Shown here: piece by piece, positions 27,404 to 35,920 of the stretch
Position numbering within the stretch: position 1 is the stretch's first letter
Layout: each line of letters opens with the position of its first letter
Source of the DNA: Microlunatus flavus
GTDB lineage: Bacteria > Actinomycetota > Actinomycetes > Propionibacteriales > Propionibacteriaceae
Direction of reading: 5' to 3'
Assembly (NCBI RefSeq): GCF_900110855.1
Contig: NZ_FOFA01000006.1
Coordinates: 186,001 to 250,000 of the forward strand
DNA: 64,000 bases
Notes under the pieces: generated by a model
Database searches by the model: none
Told to the model about the DNA's origin: nothing
What the model saw: the letters and a program-made list of their open reading frames with translations, nothing else
Made by a program: the position numbers and the translations under genes

Positions 27404-27461
27404 GTCGCAGGCACCGTACCGGTGCCCGCTGTCCGCTCCGCCGGCCCGTCCGAGCCCCGCG

Positions 27462-28727
27462 TCAGCCCGCCGACGCCACCCGCCGGGCGACGACGGTCTG
27501 CAGCAGCGCGCCGACCCCGAGCCCGAGGAGCATCACGGTCCCCATCGCGACGGCCGTGCCGCCGAGGAGGCCGGCGAGCGGCGTGCCCAGCCCGCCGACG
27601 CCGAAGGCCAGCCCGCCGGACAGGGCCGCGGCGGTGCCGGGCATCGCGTGACCGAGCGCCTGCGTCCGCGTCGCCGACCCGGTGATCACGAGACCCTGCG
27701 CCCCGGTGACGACGGCGAGCGCGGCCCACAGCGCCCCGCCCGGCGCGGACGTGAGCGCGAGCACGAGGACGGCCGCCGAGCCGGCGGTCGCGACGAGGAG
27801 GCCGACGGACAGCAGGCGGTCCTCCGAGACCCGGCCGACCAGGCGGCTGAAGAGCAGGGTCGAGACGATCATGGCCGACGCGTTCGTGGCGAAGACCAGC
27901 GTGTAGCGCGACTCGGAGTAGCCGTACAGCTCCTGGAAGACGAACGAGCTGGTCGCGATGTAGGCGAAGAAGCCGACGGTGGCCACGCAGGACGTCACCA
28001 GGTAGAGCACGAACCGGGGCATCCGCAGCAGCACCCCCATGCGTCGCAGGCTGGCGCTCACCCCGGCGCCGTGCGACCGCCGCTCGGCCGGCAGCGTCTC
28101 GGGGAACGTGGTGAGCACGAGGACCAGCAGCAGCGTCCCCGTCACGGCGAGCGCCCAGAACGTGAGCCGCCAGGTCCCGAACCGGAGCAGCAGGCCGCCG
28201 AGCAGCGGCGCGACGACGGGCGCCACCGCGTTGATGGCCGACAGCAGGCCGATCACCCGGGCCCGGCGGTCCCCGTCGAGCACGTCGGTGACCATGGCCC
28301 GCCCGACCACGGCGCCGGCCGCGCCGGCCAGGCCCTGCAGCAGGCGCGCCACGAGCAGCACGCTCGCGTCCGGCGCGAGCGCGCACGCCACCGACGTGAG
28401 CACGAACAGCGCGGTGCCGACGACCATGATCCGGCGCCGGCCCAGCCCGTCGCTGACCGGGCCGACGACGAGCATGCCGAGCGCGAAGGCCACGAGGAAC
28501 GCCGTCAGCGACAGCTGCGCGACCGCGGGTGTCGTGCCGAGGTCGACGGCCATGCCCGGCAGGCCCGGGATGTACATGTCGGTCGCGAGCGGCGAGATGC
28601 CGGTGACCACCGCGAGGGGCACGAGGGGCGGCAGGGCCCGCACGGCGGTGCGGCCCCCGGCGGGACCGGCGAGAGTACGGGTGGCGGGCACGGGGTCCTT
28701 CGCGGCTCGGGGTCCTCCCATCCTCAC
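27462..28727 (-). CDS. Bcr/CflA family multidrug efflux MFS transporter
   Basis: Proton-driven exporter of 421 residues with 12 predicted membrane helices. The Bcr/CflA hallmark ISPLATDMYIPGLPGMAVDL opens helix 1, and the MFS loop 2-3 motif is GPVSDGLGRRRIMVVG. The second half carries the symmetric motif FSRLVGRVSEDRL. Substrates may be antibiotics or sugars and cannot be deduced. The ATG at 28727 is the longest start; the following ROK gene is 58 bases away. Confidence 0.88.
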   Translation of the reverse strand: MRMGGPRAAKDPVPATRTLAGPAGGRTAVRALPPLVPLAVVTGISPLATDMYIPGLPGMAVDLGTTPAVAQLSLTAFLVAFALGMLVVGPVSDGLGRRRIMVVGTALFVLTSVACALAPDASVLLVARLLQGLAGAAGAVVGRAMVTDVLDGDRRARVIGLLSAINAVAPVVAPLLGGLLLRFGTWRLTFWALAVTGTLLLVLVLTTFPETLPAERRSHGAGVSASLRRMGVLLRMPRFVLYLVTSCVATVGFFAYIATSSFVFQELYGYSESRYTLVFATNASAMIVSTLLFSRLVGRVSEDRLLSVGLLVATAGSAAVLVLALTSAPGGALWAALAVVTGAQGLVITGSATRTQALGHAMPGTAAALSGGLAFGVGGLGTPLAGLLGGTAVAMGTVMLLGLGVGALLQTVVARRVASAG

Positions 28728-28794
28728 CCCGGACCGGGCCCGGCACGGCGGGCGTCTCGGCCGGCGCGGCCGCCGCGCGCCGGCCCGGCGGGCC

Positions 28795-30372
28795 TCAGAG
28801 GGTGAGCTCGAACGGCAGCCGCGGGTGCCCCTCGACCGCCTCGCGCGTCACCCGGATCACCGCGCCGACGGCGCTGGGCCGCTCGGCGGGCAGCGTCACC
28901 TCGAGGGCGTCGGCCCCCTGGTGCCACTCGACCTCGCCGTGACCCAGCAGGTCGACCGAGGCGATCGGCCGCTCGAGCCGGTTCGCCGCCGTCCCGAAGG
29001 CCTCGATGCGCGCCACCCCGTCGGCCGGCCAGTCGAGCAGCGTGGCGTAGACGCGGACGTTGCCGTAGCGCTCCTGGGTCGTGAAGCGGACGTCGCGCGC
29101 GGTGAATCGGCGCTCCTCGGCGTCGATGAACGACCCCTCGACCTCGACCGTCGGCCCCTCGGAGGGCACGACCCAGGGCCGGGACCCGTACACGGCCTGG
29201 CCGTTGACCCGCAGCCAGTCGCCGATCCCGGTGAGCAGCTCGCGCTCGGTGTCGGCGATGGTGCCGTCGGCCTTGGGGCCGATGTTCAGCAGCAGGACGC
29301 CGTTCTTGGCCACGACGTCGACGAGCTCGGCGACCAGCTCGGGCAGCGTCTTGTAGCGGTGGTCGGGGATCCAGCTCCACGACGTGCGGGCGATCGAGGT
29401 GTCGTTCTGCCAGACGTCGGGGTGCGTCGAGGCCATGGCGCCGCGCTCGAGGTCGAGGACGGCGGTGCCCGGGGCGAAGGCGTCCCACTTGTACTGGATG
29501 ACGACCTCCCGGCCCCAGCGCGCGGCCTCGTTGTAGTAGTACGCGGCCAGCCGGCGCAGCCACGGCTTGAAGACCGGCTGCTCGATCCACCAGTCGAACC
29601 ACAGCACCTGCGGCCGGTGGCGGTCGATGAGCTCGACCGTGCGCAGGAACCAGTCGATGAGGTGCTCCTCGTTCGGCGCCAGCTCCTCGCGCTGGGCCGG
29701 GCCGTAGAAGTCGCTGAACTCCGGGTCGGTCACGTCGGAGGGGAAGGTCGTGCCGCCGTTCATGAAGAACCAGTGCTCCGCGCGGTGCGACGAGACGCCC
29801 AGCACCATCCACTGGTCGCGCACGGCCGCGCCCAGCTCGCCGACGACGTCGCGGTGCGGGCCGATGGTCGTGGAGTTCCAGCGCGAGCGGGCCGTCTCGT
29901 ACATCGCGAAGCCGTCGTGGTGCTCGGCCACGGGCACGACGAACTGCGCCCCGGCCTGCCGGAAGAGGCTCGCCCAGTCGACCGGGTCCCAGTGCTCCGC
30001 GGTGAAGCGGGGCAGGAAGTCCTTGTAGCCGAAGGCGGTGTGCTCGCCGTACGTCGCGCGGTGGTGCTCGAACTCCGGCGTGCCGGGCAGGTACATGTTC
30101 CGCGCGTACCACTCGTTGCCGAAGGCGGGCACCGCGTACGCGCCCCAGTGCAGGAAGACGCCGAACTTCGCGTCGCGGAACCAGTCCGGGACGGTGTAGG
30201 CGGCGAGCGACTCCCAGGTGTCGTCGTAGGGCCCGGCGTCGATCACGGCCTGCACGCGGGCCAGCTCCGCCACGTCGTCCAGGGGCGCCGGGCGTTCCGG
30301 CCACCTGACGTCCGTGGTGGTGGGCGGGCTGGTCGGAGCGGTGGGCTGAGCGGGAGGAACGTCGTCGGACAT
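28795..30372 (-). CDS. Alpha-L-fucosidase, GH29
   Basis: A 525-residue glycoside hydrolase without a visible signal peptide, so probably cytoplasmic. The GH29 barrel begins with WFRDAKFGVFLHWGAYAVPA and includes EHHDGFAMYETARSRWNST; the nucleophile Asp lies in QVLWFDWWIEQPVFKPWL. LLLNIGPKADGTIADTE closes the barrel and a C-terminal beta domain follows. It would release L-fucose from oligosaccharides imported into the cell. The promoter is shared with a divergent TetR gene and carries overlapping palindromes. Confidence 0.93.
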   Translation of the reverse strand: MSDDVPPAQPTAPTSPPTTTDVRWPERPAPLDDVAELARVQAVIDAGPYDDTWESLAAYTVPDWFRDAKFGVFLHWGAYAVPAFGNEWYARNMYLPGTPEFEHHRATYGEHTAFGYKDFLPRFTAEHWDPVDWASLFRQAGAQFVVPVAEHHDGFAMYETARSRWNSTTIGPHRDVVGELGAAVRDQWMVLGVSSHRAEHWFFMNGGTTFPSDVTDPEFSDFYGPAQREELAPNEEHLIDWFLRTVELIDRHRPQVLWFDWWIEQPVFKPWLRRLAAYYYNEAARWGREVVIQYKWDAFAPGTAVLDLERGAMASTHPDVWQNDTSIARTSWSWIPDHRYKTLPELVAELVDVVAKNGVLLLNIGPKADGTIADTERELLTGIGDWLRVNGQAVYGSRPWVVPSEGPTVEVEGSFIDAEERRFTARDVRFTTQERYGNVRVYATLLDWPADGVARIEAFGTAANRLERPIASVDLLGHGEVEWHQGADALEVTLPAERPSAVGAVIRVTREAVEGHPRLPFELTL

Positions 30373-30380
30373 GCCGTCAG

Positions 30381-30399
30381 GATGTCAGACATCGGATGT
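30381..30399. promoter_or_regulatory. overlapping palindromes between fucosidase and tetR-like genes
   Basis: GATGTC-A-GACATC (30381-30393) overlaps ACATC-G-GATGT (30389-30399), giving three half-sites in 19 bases immediately upstream of the fucosidase ATG and 62 bases before the TetR ATG. It looks like an operator controlling both genes. Confidence 0.5.
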
Positions 30400-30460
30400 T
30401 TGCCGGGGTGGGGTCACGTCGGTCGTTGGCAACGACGACGAAGCGCGGCAGGGTGGCGCC

Positions 30461-31042
30461 ATGGACGAGCAGCCGCGCGCGCCGCGCAGGCTCCGCGCCG
30501 ACGCGGCGCAGAACGCGGACCGGCTGCTGGCCGCCGCCGTCCGAGCCGGCCTCGGGGAGGGCAAGCACGTGCCGCTCGAGCAGATCGCGGCCGAGGCCGG
30601 CGTCGGGATCGGCACGCTCTACCGCCGCTTCCCGAGCCGGGCCGCGCTCCTGGAGGCCCTCGAGGTGCGCGCCTACGGCCTGCTCATCGCCGAGGCCGAG
30701 GGCGCGCTGCGCGACGGTCCCACCGGGCTGGAGGCGATCGGGCACTACCTGCGCCGGACGTTCGAGCACCGCGACGAGCTGGTCCTCCCCCTCCACGGGG
30801 CGCCGCTGACCGAGGGCTCGGAGTCGGGCGCCCTGCGCGGACGCCTCAAGGGGCTGATGAGCGCGATGGTCGACCGAGGGCACGAGGACGGCTCGGTCCG
30901 GCCGGAGGTCTCCGCGTGGACGGTGGTGCGCTTCGGCTCGATGCTCGCGCAGCCCATGACCGACGTCGAGGGCTGGGCGGAGTCAGCCGAGGACCAGCGC
31001 GTCGTCTTCCTGCGCGGCATCGCCGGCGACGCCCAGCGCTGA
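30461..31042 (+). CDS. TetR family transcriptional regulator
   Basis: A 193-residue repressor-type protein. The N-terminal HTH is seen in RRLRADAAQNADRLLAAAVR and VPLEQIAAEAGVGIGTLYRR, continuing FPSRAALLEAL; the C-terminal helical part fits the SbtR-like TetR C domain (LEAIGHYLRRTFEHRDELVL). The ATG at 30461 is preceded by AGGGTGG and removes an unconserved 30-residue extension. It is divergent from fucosidase and 180 bases before an oxidoreductase gene; this type is often the regulator of such a zinc-less quinone reductase. Confidence 0.9.
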   Translation: MDEQPRAPRRLRADAAQNADRLLAAAVRAGLGEGKHVPLEQIAAEAGVGIGTLYRRFPSRAALLEALEVRAYGLLIAEAEGALRDGPTGLEAIGHYLRRTFEHRDELVLPLHGAPLTEGSESGALRGRLKGLMSAMVDRGHEDGSVRPEVSAWTVVRFGSMLAQPMTDVEGWAESAEDQRVVFLRGIAGDAQR

Positions 31043-31080
31043 GGAGCTGGCGCCCGCCCTGCTCACCGAGGACCCCTAAG

Positions 31081-31109
31081 CGGAGGTAAACCTCCGTTAC
31101 TCGTACAGT
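31081..31109 (+). promoter_or_regulatory. perfect operator palindrome and -10 of the quinone reductase gene
   Basis: CGGAGGT-AA-ACCTCCG (31081-31096) is a perfect 16-base palindrome. TACAGT at 31104-31109 is a TANNNT -10 candidate. The palindrome covers the expected -35/spacer zone, as in repression by a TetR-type dimer. Confidence 0.55.
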
Positions 31110-31221
31110 GGGCACGCGCTCCTCGGAGGGCTCCGGCACGCGTCCGGCCCCGGGCGGCGCACCGTCGAGGAACCCCCTCGACGTCGAGGCACCCCGGTGC
31201 GACGCAGAGAGGACCACACCC

Positions 31222-32154
31222 ATGAAGGCAGTCCGTTTCCACGAGGTCGGCGGGCCCGAGGTGCTCCGCTACGAGGACGTCGAGCAGCCCACGCCAGGTC
31301 CGGGCGAGGTGCGCCTGCGGGTGGCCGCGTCGGCCTTCAACGCGGCGGACAACGGGATGCGCGCCGGGTTCCTGCCGATCCCGGTCGTGCTGCCGCACGT
31401 ACCCGGCTACGACGTGTCCGGCGTGGTCGACGCGGTCGGGGACGGGGTCGAGGAGCCGGGCGTCGGGGACACGGTGTTCGGGTTCCTGCCGATGGAGCGC
31501 GACGGCGGTGCGGCCGAGTACGTCGTCGCGCCGGCCGACGCGGTCGTCGCGGCGCCCACGTCCATCCCGCTCGCCGACGCGGCCGCGCTGCCCTCGGTGG
31601 CCCTGACCGCGTGGCAGGCCCTGTTCGACGACGGCCGGCTGGAGGCCGGCCAGCGCGTGCTGGTCGTCGGCGCGGGCGGCGTCGTGGGCAAGTACGCCGT
31701 CCGCCTCGCGAAGCGGGCCGGCGTCGCGGTGGTCGCCACGGCCAGCCCCCGGAGCATCGACGCCGTGCGCGCCGCGGGCGCGGACGAGGTGGTCGACCAC
31801 ACCACCACCGACCTGCTCGGTGCGGTCCAGGGGCAGGTGGACGTGCTGCTCAACCTGGCCCCGATCGAGCCGGCGGCGTTCGCGGCGCTCGTCGCGCTGG
31901 TCCGCGACGGCGGTGCGGTCGTGAGCACCACGGCGTGGATCCCCACCCCGGACGACGCGTCGCGCGGCGTGCGGTCGGCGACCGTGTTCGTGCTCCCGAA
32001 CCGCGACCGGCTCGCCCGGCTCGCGGCGCTCGTCGACTCCGGCGACCTGCCGGTCGAGGTCACCCGCCGCATCCCGCTCACCGAGCTGCCGGCGCTGCAC
32101 GCCGAGGCGGCGCAGCACCCGGTCACCGGGAAGGTCATCGTGCTGCCGGCCTGA
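31222..32154 (+). CDS. MDR-family NADP-dependent oxidoreductase (quinone reductase-like)
   Basis: A 310-residue medium-chain dehydrogenase/reductase of the zinc-less quinone oxidoreductase group. Start MKAVRFHEVGGPEVLRYEDV, the GroES-like domain with VPGYDVSGVVDAVGDGVE, the NADP-binding VLVVGAGGVVGKYAVRLAKR and the closing HPVTGKVIVLP are characteristic. It lacks the structural-zinc cysteines. The ATG at 31222 follows GAGAGGACC; the longer frame from 31108 is unconserved. A perfect palindrome in the promoter suggests control by the upstream TetR protein. Confidence 0.9.
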   Translation: MKAVRFHEVGGPEVLRYEDVEQPTPGPGEVRLRVAASAFNAADNGMRAGFLPIPVVLPHVPGYDVSGVVDAVGDGVEEPGVGDTVFGFLPMERDGGAAEYVVAPADAVVAAPTSIPLADAAALPSVALTAWQALFDDGRLEAGQRVLVVGAGGVVGKYAVRLAKRAGVAVVATASPRSIDAVRAAGADEVVDHTTTDLLGAVQGQVDVLLNLAPIEPAAFAALVALVRDGGAVVSTTAWIPTPDDASRGVRSATVFVLPNRDRLARLAALVDSGDLPVEVTRRIPLTELPALHAEAAQHPVTGKVIVLPA

Positions 32155-32158
32155 CCCG

Positions 32159-32194
32159 GGTCGCGACGGAGGGACAGGTCCCGGAGCCGCGACC
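32159..32194. terminator. nested hairpin between convergent genes
   Basis: GGTCGCG (32159-32165) pairs with CGCGACC (32188-32194), enclosing GGGAC-AG-GTCCC (32171-32182). The oxidoreductase and DUF998 genes converge here, so a bidirectional terminator is likely. Confidence 0.55.
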
Positions 32195-32238
32195 AGAGGC
32201 CTCGTCCTCGACGACTCGACGACCCGACGGCCCGTCGG

Positions 32239-32910
32239 TCACGGGGTCGCGGCGCCCCTGCCGGCCTCGCGGAACGCCCGCAGCGACGCGGTCGTGAGCC
32301 ACACGTCGGACAGGACCACCCCCACCGTGAGGCCGACGACCGCCGCCGGGCTGGACGAGCCGCTCGCGACGCCGGCGAACCCCGCCAGCAGCACGACGGC
32401 GGCGACCAGCGACCACGCGGCCCAGCCGCGGGCGCCCTGGCGCGCGAACCGTCGGGCCGACGCGACCGCGGCGACGACGAAGGCCACGAACCCCAGCCCG
32501 CCGGCCGCGAGGTGGAGGACGCCGTGCACCGTCGTCCCGGCTCCCGGCGCGTCGGGGAGCGCCAGCCCGGCGACGACGAGCAGGGCTCCGTACGCGACCA
32601 GCGCGGGCCCGGCGACCCCACGGCCGCGGAACCGGAGGCCGAGCCCGGCGGCGATCACCAGCAGCCCCGTCACGAGGAACACGACCACGTGCACCCAGCC
32701 GTACGGGCCGAGGGACAGCAGGCTCCAGCTGTCCCGCAGCAGGTCGACGTCCTCGGACAGCCAGCCGTGCACCAGCGAGGCGAGCACGTAGAAGGGGCCC
32801 GCGAGCACGCCGCCGACGAGCAGGGCCCGGGCGGTGCGGTCCCGGGCTGCGGAGGGCTGGGGCGCGGAGGCCTGGGGCGCGGAGGGCTGGGGCGCGGAGG
32901 GCTGGGGCAC
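32239..32910 (-). CDS. DUF998 family membrane protein
   Basis: A 223-residue membrane protein. After a repetitive Pro-Gln-Ser-Ala N terminus there are about six hydrophobic helices, including ALLVGGVLAGPFYVLASLVH, WVHVVVFLVTGLLVIAAGLG and VHGVLHLAAGGLGFVAFVVA. The pattern fits DUF998, whose function is unknown. The GTG at 32910 has GGAG upstream. A second DUF998 gene lies just upstream on the same strand (26-base gap), so the two form an operon under a MarR-linked promoter. Confidence 0.8.
   Translation of the reverse strand: MPQPSAPQPSAPQASAPQPSAARDRTARALLVGGVLAGPFYVLASLVHGWLSEDVDLLRDSWSLLSLGPYGWVHVVVFLVTGLLVIAAGLGLRFRGRGVAGPALVAYGALLVVAGLALPDAPGAGTTVHGVLHLAAGGLGFVAFVVAAVASARRFARQGARGWAAWSLVAAVVLLAGFAGVASGSSSPAAVVGLTVGVVLSDVWLTTASLRAFREAGRGAATP
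32850..32909. repeat. 15-base tandem repeats in the DUF998 gene
   Basis: About four copies of GCGGAGGGCTGGGGC (one with a changed base) encode the repeated peptide PQPSA at the N terminus of the DUF998 protein. Copy number could vary between strains by replication slippage. Confidence 0.75.
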
Positions 32911-32936
32911 GGTGGGCTCCGATCGGTGGGTAGGGG

Positions 32937-33590
32937 TCAACCGACGCTGAGCCGGTCCGCGGTGGTGGCGCCGGCGGCGGCCGCCGGCGGCCGGGACACC
33001 GCGACGACGAGCACGGAGACGGCCGCCATGACCGTCAGGACGAGGGCGCGCTGGACGAGCCCGGAGACGCCCTCGTTGCCGCCGGCGCCCGAGGCGTCGA
33101 AGGTGGCCTGGAAGACGACGAAGAGCACCAGCGTCACCAGGCCCCCGACGATCCCGACGGCCGACAGCCGCGTCGACGAGCCGCGGAGGTGGACGCCGGC
33201 CAGGACGAGGCCGAGCGCCGGCAGCGGAACGGCGATCACGAAGCCCAGCAGGTGGAGCATGATCGACTCCAGGGTGAACAGGCCGCACACGACCATCCCC
33301 ACCCCCAGCAGCGCGAGCAGCACGCACGCCGCCCGGCCCAGCCGGCCGTGCCACGACCGTGCGCCGGACAGCACGCCCACCGCGACCAGGACACCGCTGA
33401 CCACGAAGGCGGTGTTCATCCACGGTCCCGTCACCCCGAGACCGAGGCCGCTGATCGGCTGACTGACCCAGGAGTAGGGCGCGATCGTGTGCCCGAACAG
33501 GGTGTAGCCGGGGCTGACGGCGCCGAGGACCAGCCAGGCCAGCGTGAACAGTCCCGACCCGACGGGGACGAGGAGGGCGGAGCGCGTCAC
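32937..33590 (-). CDS. DUF998 family membrane protein
   Basis: A 217-residue membrane protein with about six helices, including LLVPVGSGLFTLAWLVLGAV, MNTAFVVSGVLVAVGVLSGA and LGFVAFV-like later segments (MLHLLGFVIAVPLPALGLVL). The loop SPGYTLFGHTIAPYSWVSQP before LGLGVTGPWMN is typical for DUF998. The GTG at 33590 has GAGGAA seven bases upstream; the frame to 33866 would overlap the divergent MarR gene. Probably regulated by that MarR protein. Confidence 0.82.
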   Translation of the reverse strand: MTRSALLVPVGSGLFTLAWLVLGAVSPGYTLFGHTIAPYSWVSQPISGLGLGVTGPWMNTAFVVSGVLVAVGVLSGARSWHGRLGRAACVLLALLGVGMVVCGLFTLESIMLHLLGFVIAVPLPALGLVLAGVHLRGSSTRLSAVGIVGGLVTLVLFVVFQATFDASGAGGNEGVSGLVQRALVLTVMAAVSVLVVAVSRPPAAAAGATTADRLSVG

Positions 33591-33623
33591 AATGGTTCCT
33601 CGACTGTCTCTTGTTCCGGGTGT

Positions 33624-33636
33624 CTCTATTTTAGAG
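33624..33636. promoter_or_regulatory. palindrome over divergent -10 elements, MarR operator candidate
   Basis: CTCTA-TTT-TAGAG is a perfect palindrome in an AT-rich patch. It contains TATTTT on the plus strand and TAAAAT on the minus strand, each fitting a TANNNT -10 box, for the marR and DUF998 genes respectively. One bound dimer would block both promoters. Confidence 0.55.
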
Positions 33637-33648
33637 GGATCGTAGGTG

Positions 33649-34125
33649 ATGATGGGTCCCCGCGCAACGGCGGCGCACCTCGAGGCGCAGGCGCTGGCCA
33701 TGCGGGAGCACAACGCGTACGTCGTGCTCCTCCAGGACGCGATCGCGCGCTCGGCCGGCCTCAACGGCGTGGACCTGCAGGTGGTGGGAGTGCTCATGGC
33801 GAGCGGGGCGAGGACGCCGGGCGACCTCGCCGCCGAGGTGGGGGTCAGCGCCGGCGGAGCGATCACCGCCCTCGTCGACCGGCTGGAACGCGCGGGGTAC
33901 GTGACCCGCCGGCGCGACGACGCCGACCGGCGCCGGGTGCTTGTCGAGGCCGTCCCGGAGCGGGTGCTGGCAGAGGTCGGCCCGGTCTACGGGCGCCTCG
34001 CCGCTCGGTGGGGCGCCTACCTCGAGACCCTGTCGGACGACCAGGTCGAGCTGCTCACGACGGCCCTGGCCACCGCGACCGCCATCAACCGCGACGAGGT
34101 CGCGCGGCTGCGGGCGTCCCGGTAG
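33649..34125 (+). CDS. MarR family transcriptional regulator
   Basis: A 158-residue winged-helix regulator. The DNA-binding part is GVDLQVVGVLMASGARTPGD followed by AAEVGVSAGGAITALVDRLE, with the wing YVTRRRDDADRRRVLVEAV and flanking dimerisation helices. GTG 33646, ATG 33649 and ATG 33652 are adjacent possible starts. It is divergent from two DUF998 genes with a shared palindrome, so it probably represses itself and them. Confidence 0.92.
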   Translation: MMGPRATAAHLEAQALAMREHNAYVVLLQDAIARSAGLNGVDLQVVGVLMASGARTPGDLAAEVGVSAGGAITALVDRLERAGYVTRRRDDADRRRVLVEAVPERVLAEVGPVYGRLAARWGAYLETLSDDQVELLTTALATATAINRDEVARLRASR

Positions 34126-34195
34126 GAGGCGTCCCGCGAGCACGGTCACGCCGCCGGCGTGGACGGCGGTGGCGCTGCGCTGGAAGGATCGGGCC

Positions 34196-34930
34196 GTGCA
34201 CTCCTTCGTGGTGACCGGCGGCGCCGACGGCGTCGGCCGCGCCGTGGCCGAGCGGCTGGCGCGCGACGGCGCCGTCGTCGTCCTCGACGTGGCCACCGGG
34301 TTGGGCTGGGACCACGAGCGGGTCCGGCTGGTCAGCGGTGACGCCGGTGACCCCGCGGTGGCCCGAGCCGCAGCCGCGGCGGCCGAGTCCCTCGCTCCCC
34401 TGTCGGGCTGGGTCAACAACGCCGCCGTGTTCCGCGACGCCGGCCTCACCTCGGCGAGCGCGCCGGAGGTCCTGCAGCTCATCACCGCGAACCTCGGCCT
34501 GGCCGTCACGGGGTGCCACACCGCCGTGCGCCACTTCCTCGACCACGGGCGTCCGGGCGCCATCGTCAACGTCTCGTCCCACCAGGCCCAGCGGGCCGTG
34601 CGCGGCGCCCTGCCCTACGCCACGGCCAAGGCCGCGGTCGAGGGACTGACCCGCGCGGTCGCGGTCGACCACGGACCCCAGGGCGTCCGGACCAACGCGG
34701 TGGCCCTGGGCTCGATCAGCACGGGCCGGTTCGAGCAGTACCGGGGCGAGCACCCCGAGGTCGACGCCCCGATGGCGGCCCTGCACCCGCTGGGCCGGGT
34801 CGGCACCACCGCCGAGGTGGCCGAGGCGGTCGCCTTCCTCCTCTCCCCGGCCGCCGGGTTCGTCAACGGTGCCGTGCTCCCCGTCGACGGCGGCCGCGCC
34901 GCGCACGGCGCCGACCCCGAGGCCCGCTGA
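34196..34930 (+). CDS. SDR family oxidoreductase
   Basis: Classical short-chain dehydrogenase of 244 residues. Cofactor motif VVTGGADGVGRAVAERLA, NNAAVF, the catalytic Ser in NVSSHQAQ and the Tyr-x3-Lys in LPYATAKAAVEGL, and the end GFVNGAVLPVDGGRAAHG are visible. AAGGA precedes the GTG at 34196. The substrate is unknown. It stands alone between marR and the ltnD-like gene, with which it converges. Confidence 0.9.
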   Translation: MHSFVVTGGADGVGRAVAERLARDGAVVVLDVATGLGWDHERVRLVSGDAGDPAVARAAAAAAESLAPLSGWVNNAAVFRDAGLTSASAPEVLQLITANLGLAVTGCHTAVRHFLDHGRPGAIVNVSSHQAQRAVRGALPYATAKAAVEGLTRAVAVDHGPQGVRTNAVALGSISTGRFEQYRGEHPEVDAPMAALHPLGRVGTTAEVAEAVAFLLSPAAGFVNGAVLPVDGGRAAHGADPEAR

Positions 34931-34986
34931 TCACGGCGGCGAGGATGTGGCGGCTCTCCTCCTGACGAAGGGGCGCCGCACCGGTC

Positions 34987-35895
34987 TCAGGCCTCGCGCC
35001 GGCTCGGCGCGACGACCCTGATCACGGCCGAGTCGTCCTCGGCGGCCAGCCCCTGCGCCTGGCCGAGGAGGTACAGCTGCTCGGCGGCCGCAGCCACCGG
35101 GGCCGGCAGACCCGCTCCGCGGGCGGCACGGCCGACGATCCCCATGTCCTTGACGAAGATGTCGAGCCGGCTGAGCACCTCCGCACCGTCGTCGTCGTAG
35201 GCCTGCAGCATCCGCGGTCCGCGGTTGGACAGCATGAAGGAGCCCGCCGCGCCGGCCTCCAGCGCGGCCAGGGTCTTCTCCTGGTCGAGCCCGAGCGCGC
35301 CGGCCAGCGCGAGCGCCTCGGCCGCCGCGGCGATGTGCACGCCGCAGAGCAGCTGGTTCACGGTCTTGAGCGCCTGGCCGTCGCCCGGCCGGTCGCCGAC
35401 CACGGTGAGGGTCGAGGCCAGCAGGTCGAGCACGGGCCGGGCCCGCTCCAGGGCCGCGGGCTGCGCGCCGACGACGATCAGCAGGTCGCCGGCCCGTGCG
35501 CGCACCGGGCCGCCCGAGAGCGGGGCGTCCACCAGGTCGACGCCCAGCTCGGCCAGCCGTCCTGCCGTCGCCGGGACCGCCTCGGTGCCGACGGTGCTCC
35601 CCAGCACGACGACCGTCCGAGGACGCAGCACCGGCGCCACGCCGGCCTCGCCGAACAGCACCTGGTCCAGCTGTGCCCCGTCGCGCACCACCAGGAGCAC
35701 CACGTCCGCGTCGGCGACGGCCTCGCGGGCGGACTCGAAGGCCCGGACCCCCGCCTCCTCGGCCAGGGCCCGCCGCTCCGCGACCGGGTCGTAGCCGCGC
35801 ACGGCCAGCCCTTCGGCGAGCCGGGCGGCCATGGGCAGGCCCATGGCCCCCAGGCCCAGCACGGTCACCTGGTACGCGGGCGTCTCGCTCGGCAC
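34987..35895 (-). CDS. ltnD: NAD-dependent hydroxyacid dehydrogenase, L-threonate dehydrogenase-like
   Basis: A 302-residue beta-hydroxyacid dehydrogenase. NAD motif VTVLGLGAMGLPMAARLAEG, substrate-binding DAPLSGGPVRARAG and the catalytic lysine in GQALKTVNQLLCGVHIAAAAE are present. The neighbour upstream is a four-carbon acid sugar kinase (26-base gap), the pairing known for L-threonate and D-erythronate catabolism (LtnD with OtnK). The name rests on this pairing. AGGAG lies five bases before the GTG at 35895. Confidence 0.82.
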   Translation of the reverse strand: MPSETPAYQVTVLGLGAMGLPMAARLAEGLAVRGYDPVAERRALAEEAGVRAFESAREAVADADVVLLVVRDGAQLDQVLFGEAGVAPVLRPRTVVVLGSTVGTEAVPATAGRLAELGVDLVDAPLSGGPVRARAGDLLIVVGAQPAALERARPVLDLLASTLTVVGDRPGDGQALKTVNQLLCGVHIAAAAEALALAGALGLDQEKTLAALEAGAAGSFMLSNRGPRMLQAYDDDGAEVLSRLDIFVKDMGIVGRAARGAGLPAPVAAAAEQLYLLGQAQGLAAEDDSAVIRVVAPSRREA

Positions 35896-35920
35896 GGCTG
35901 CTCCTCGAGGTCGGTGGTGG

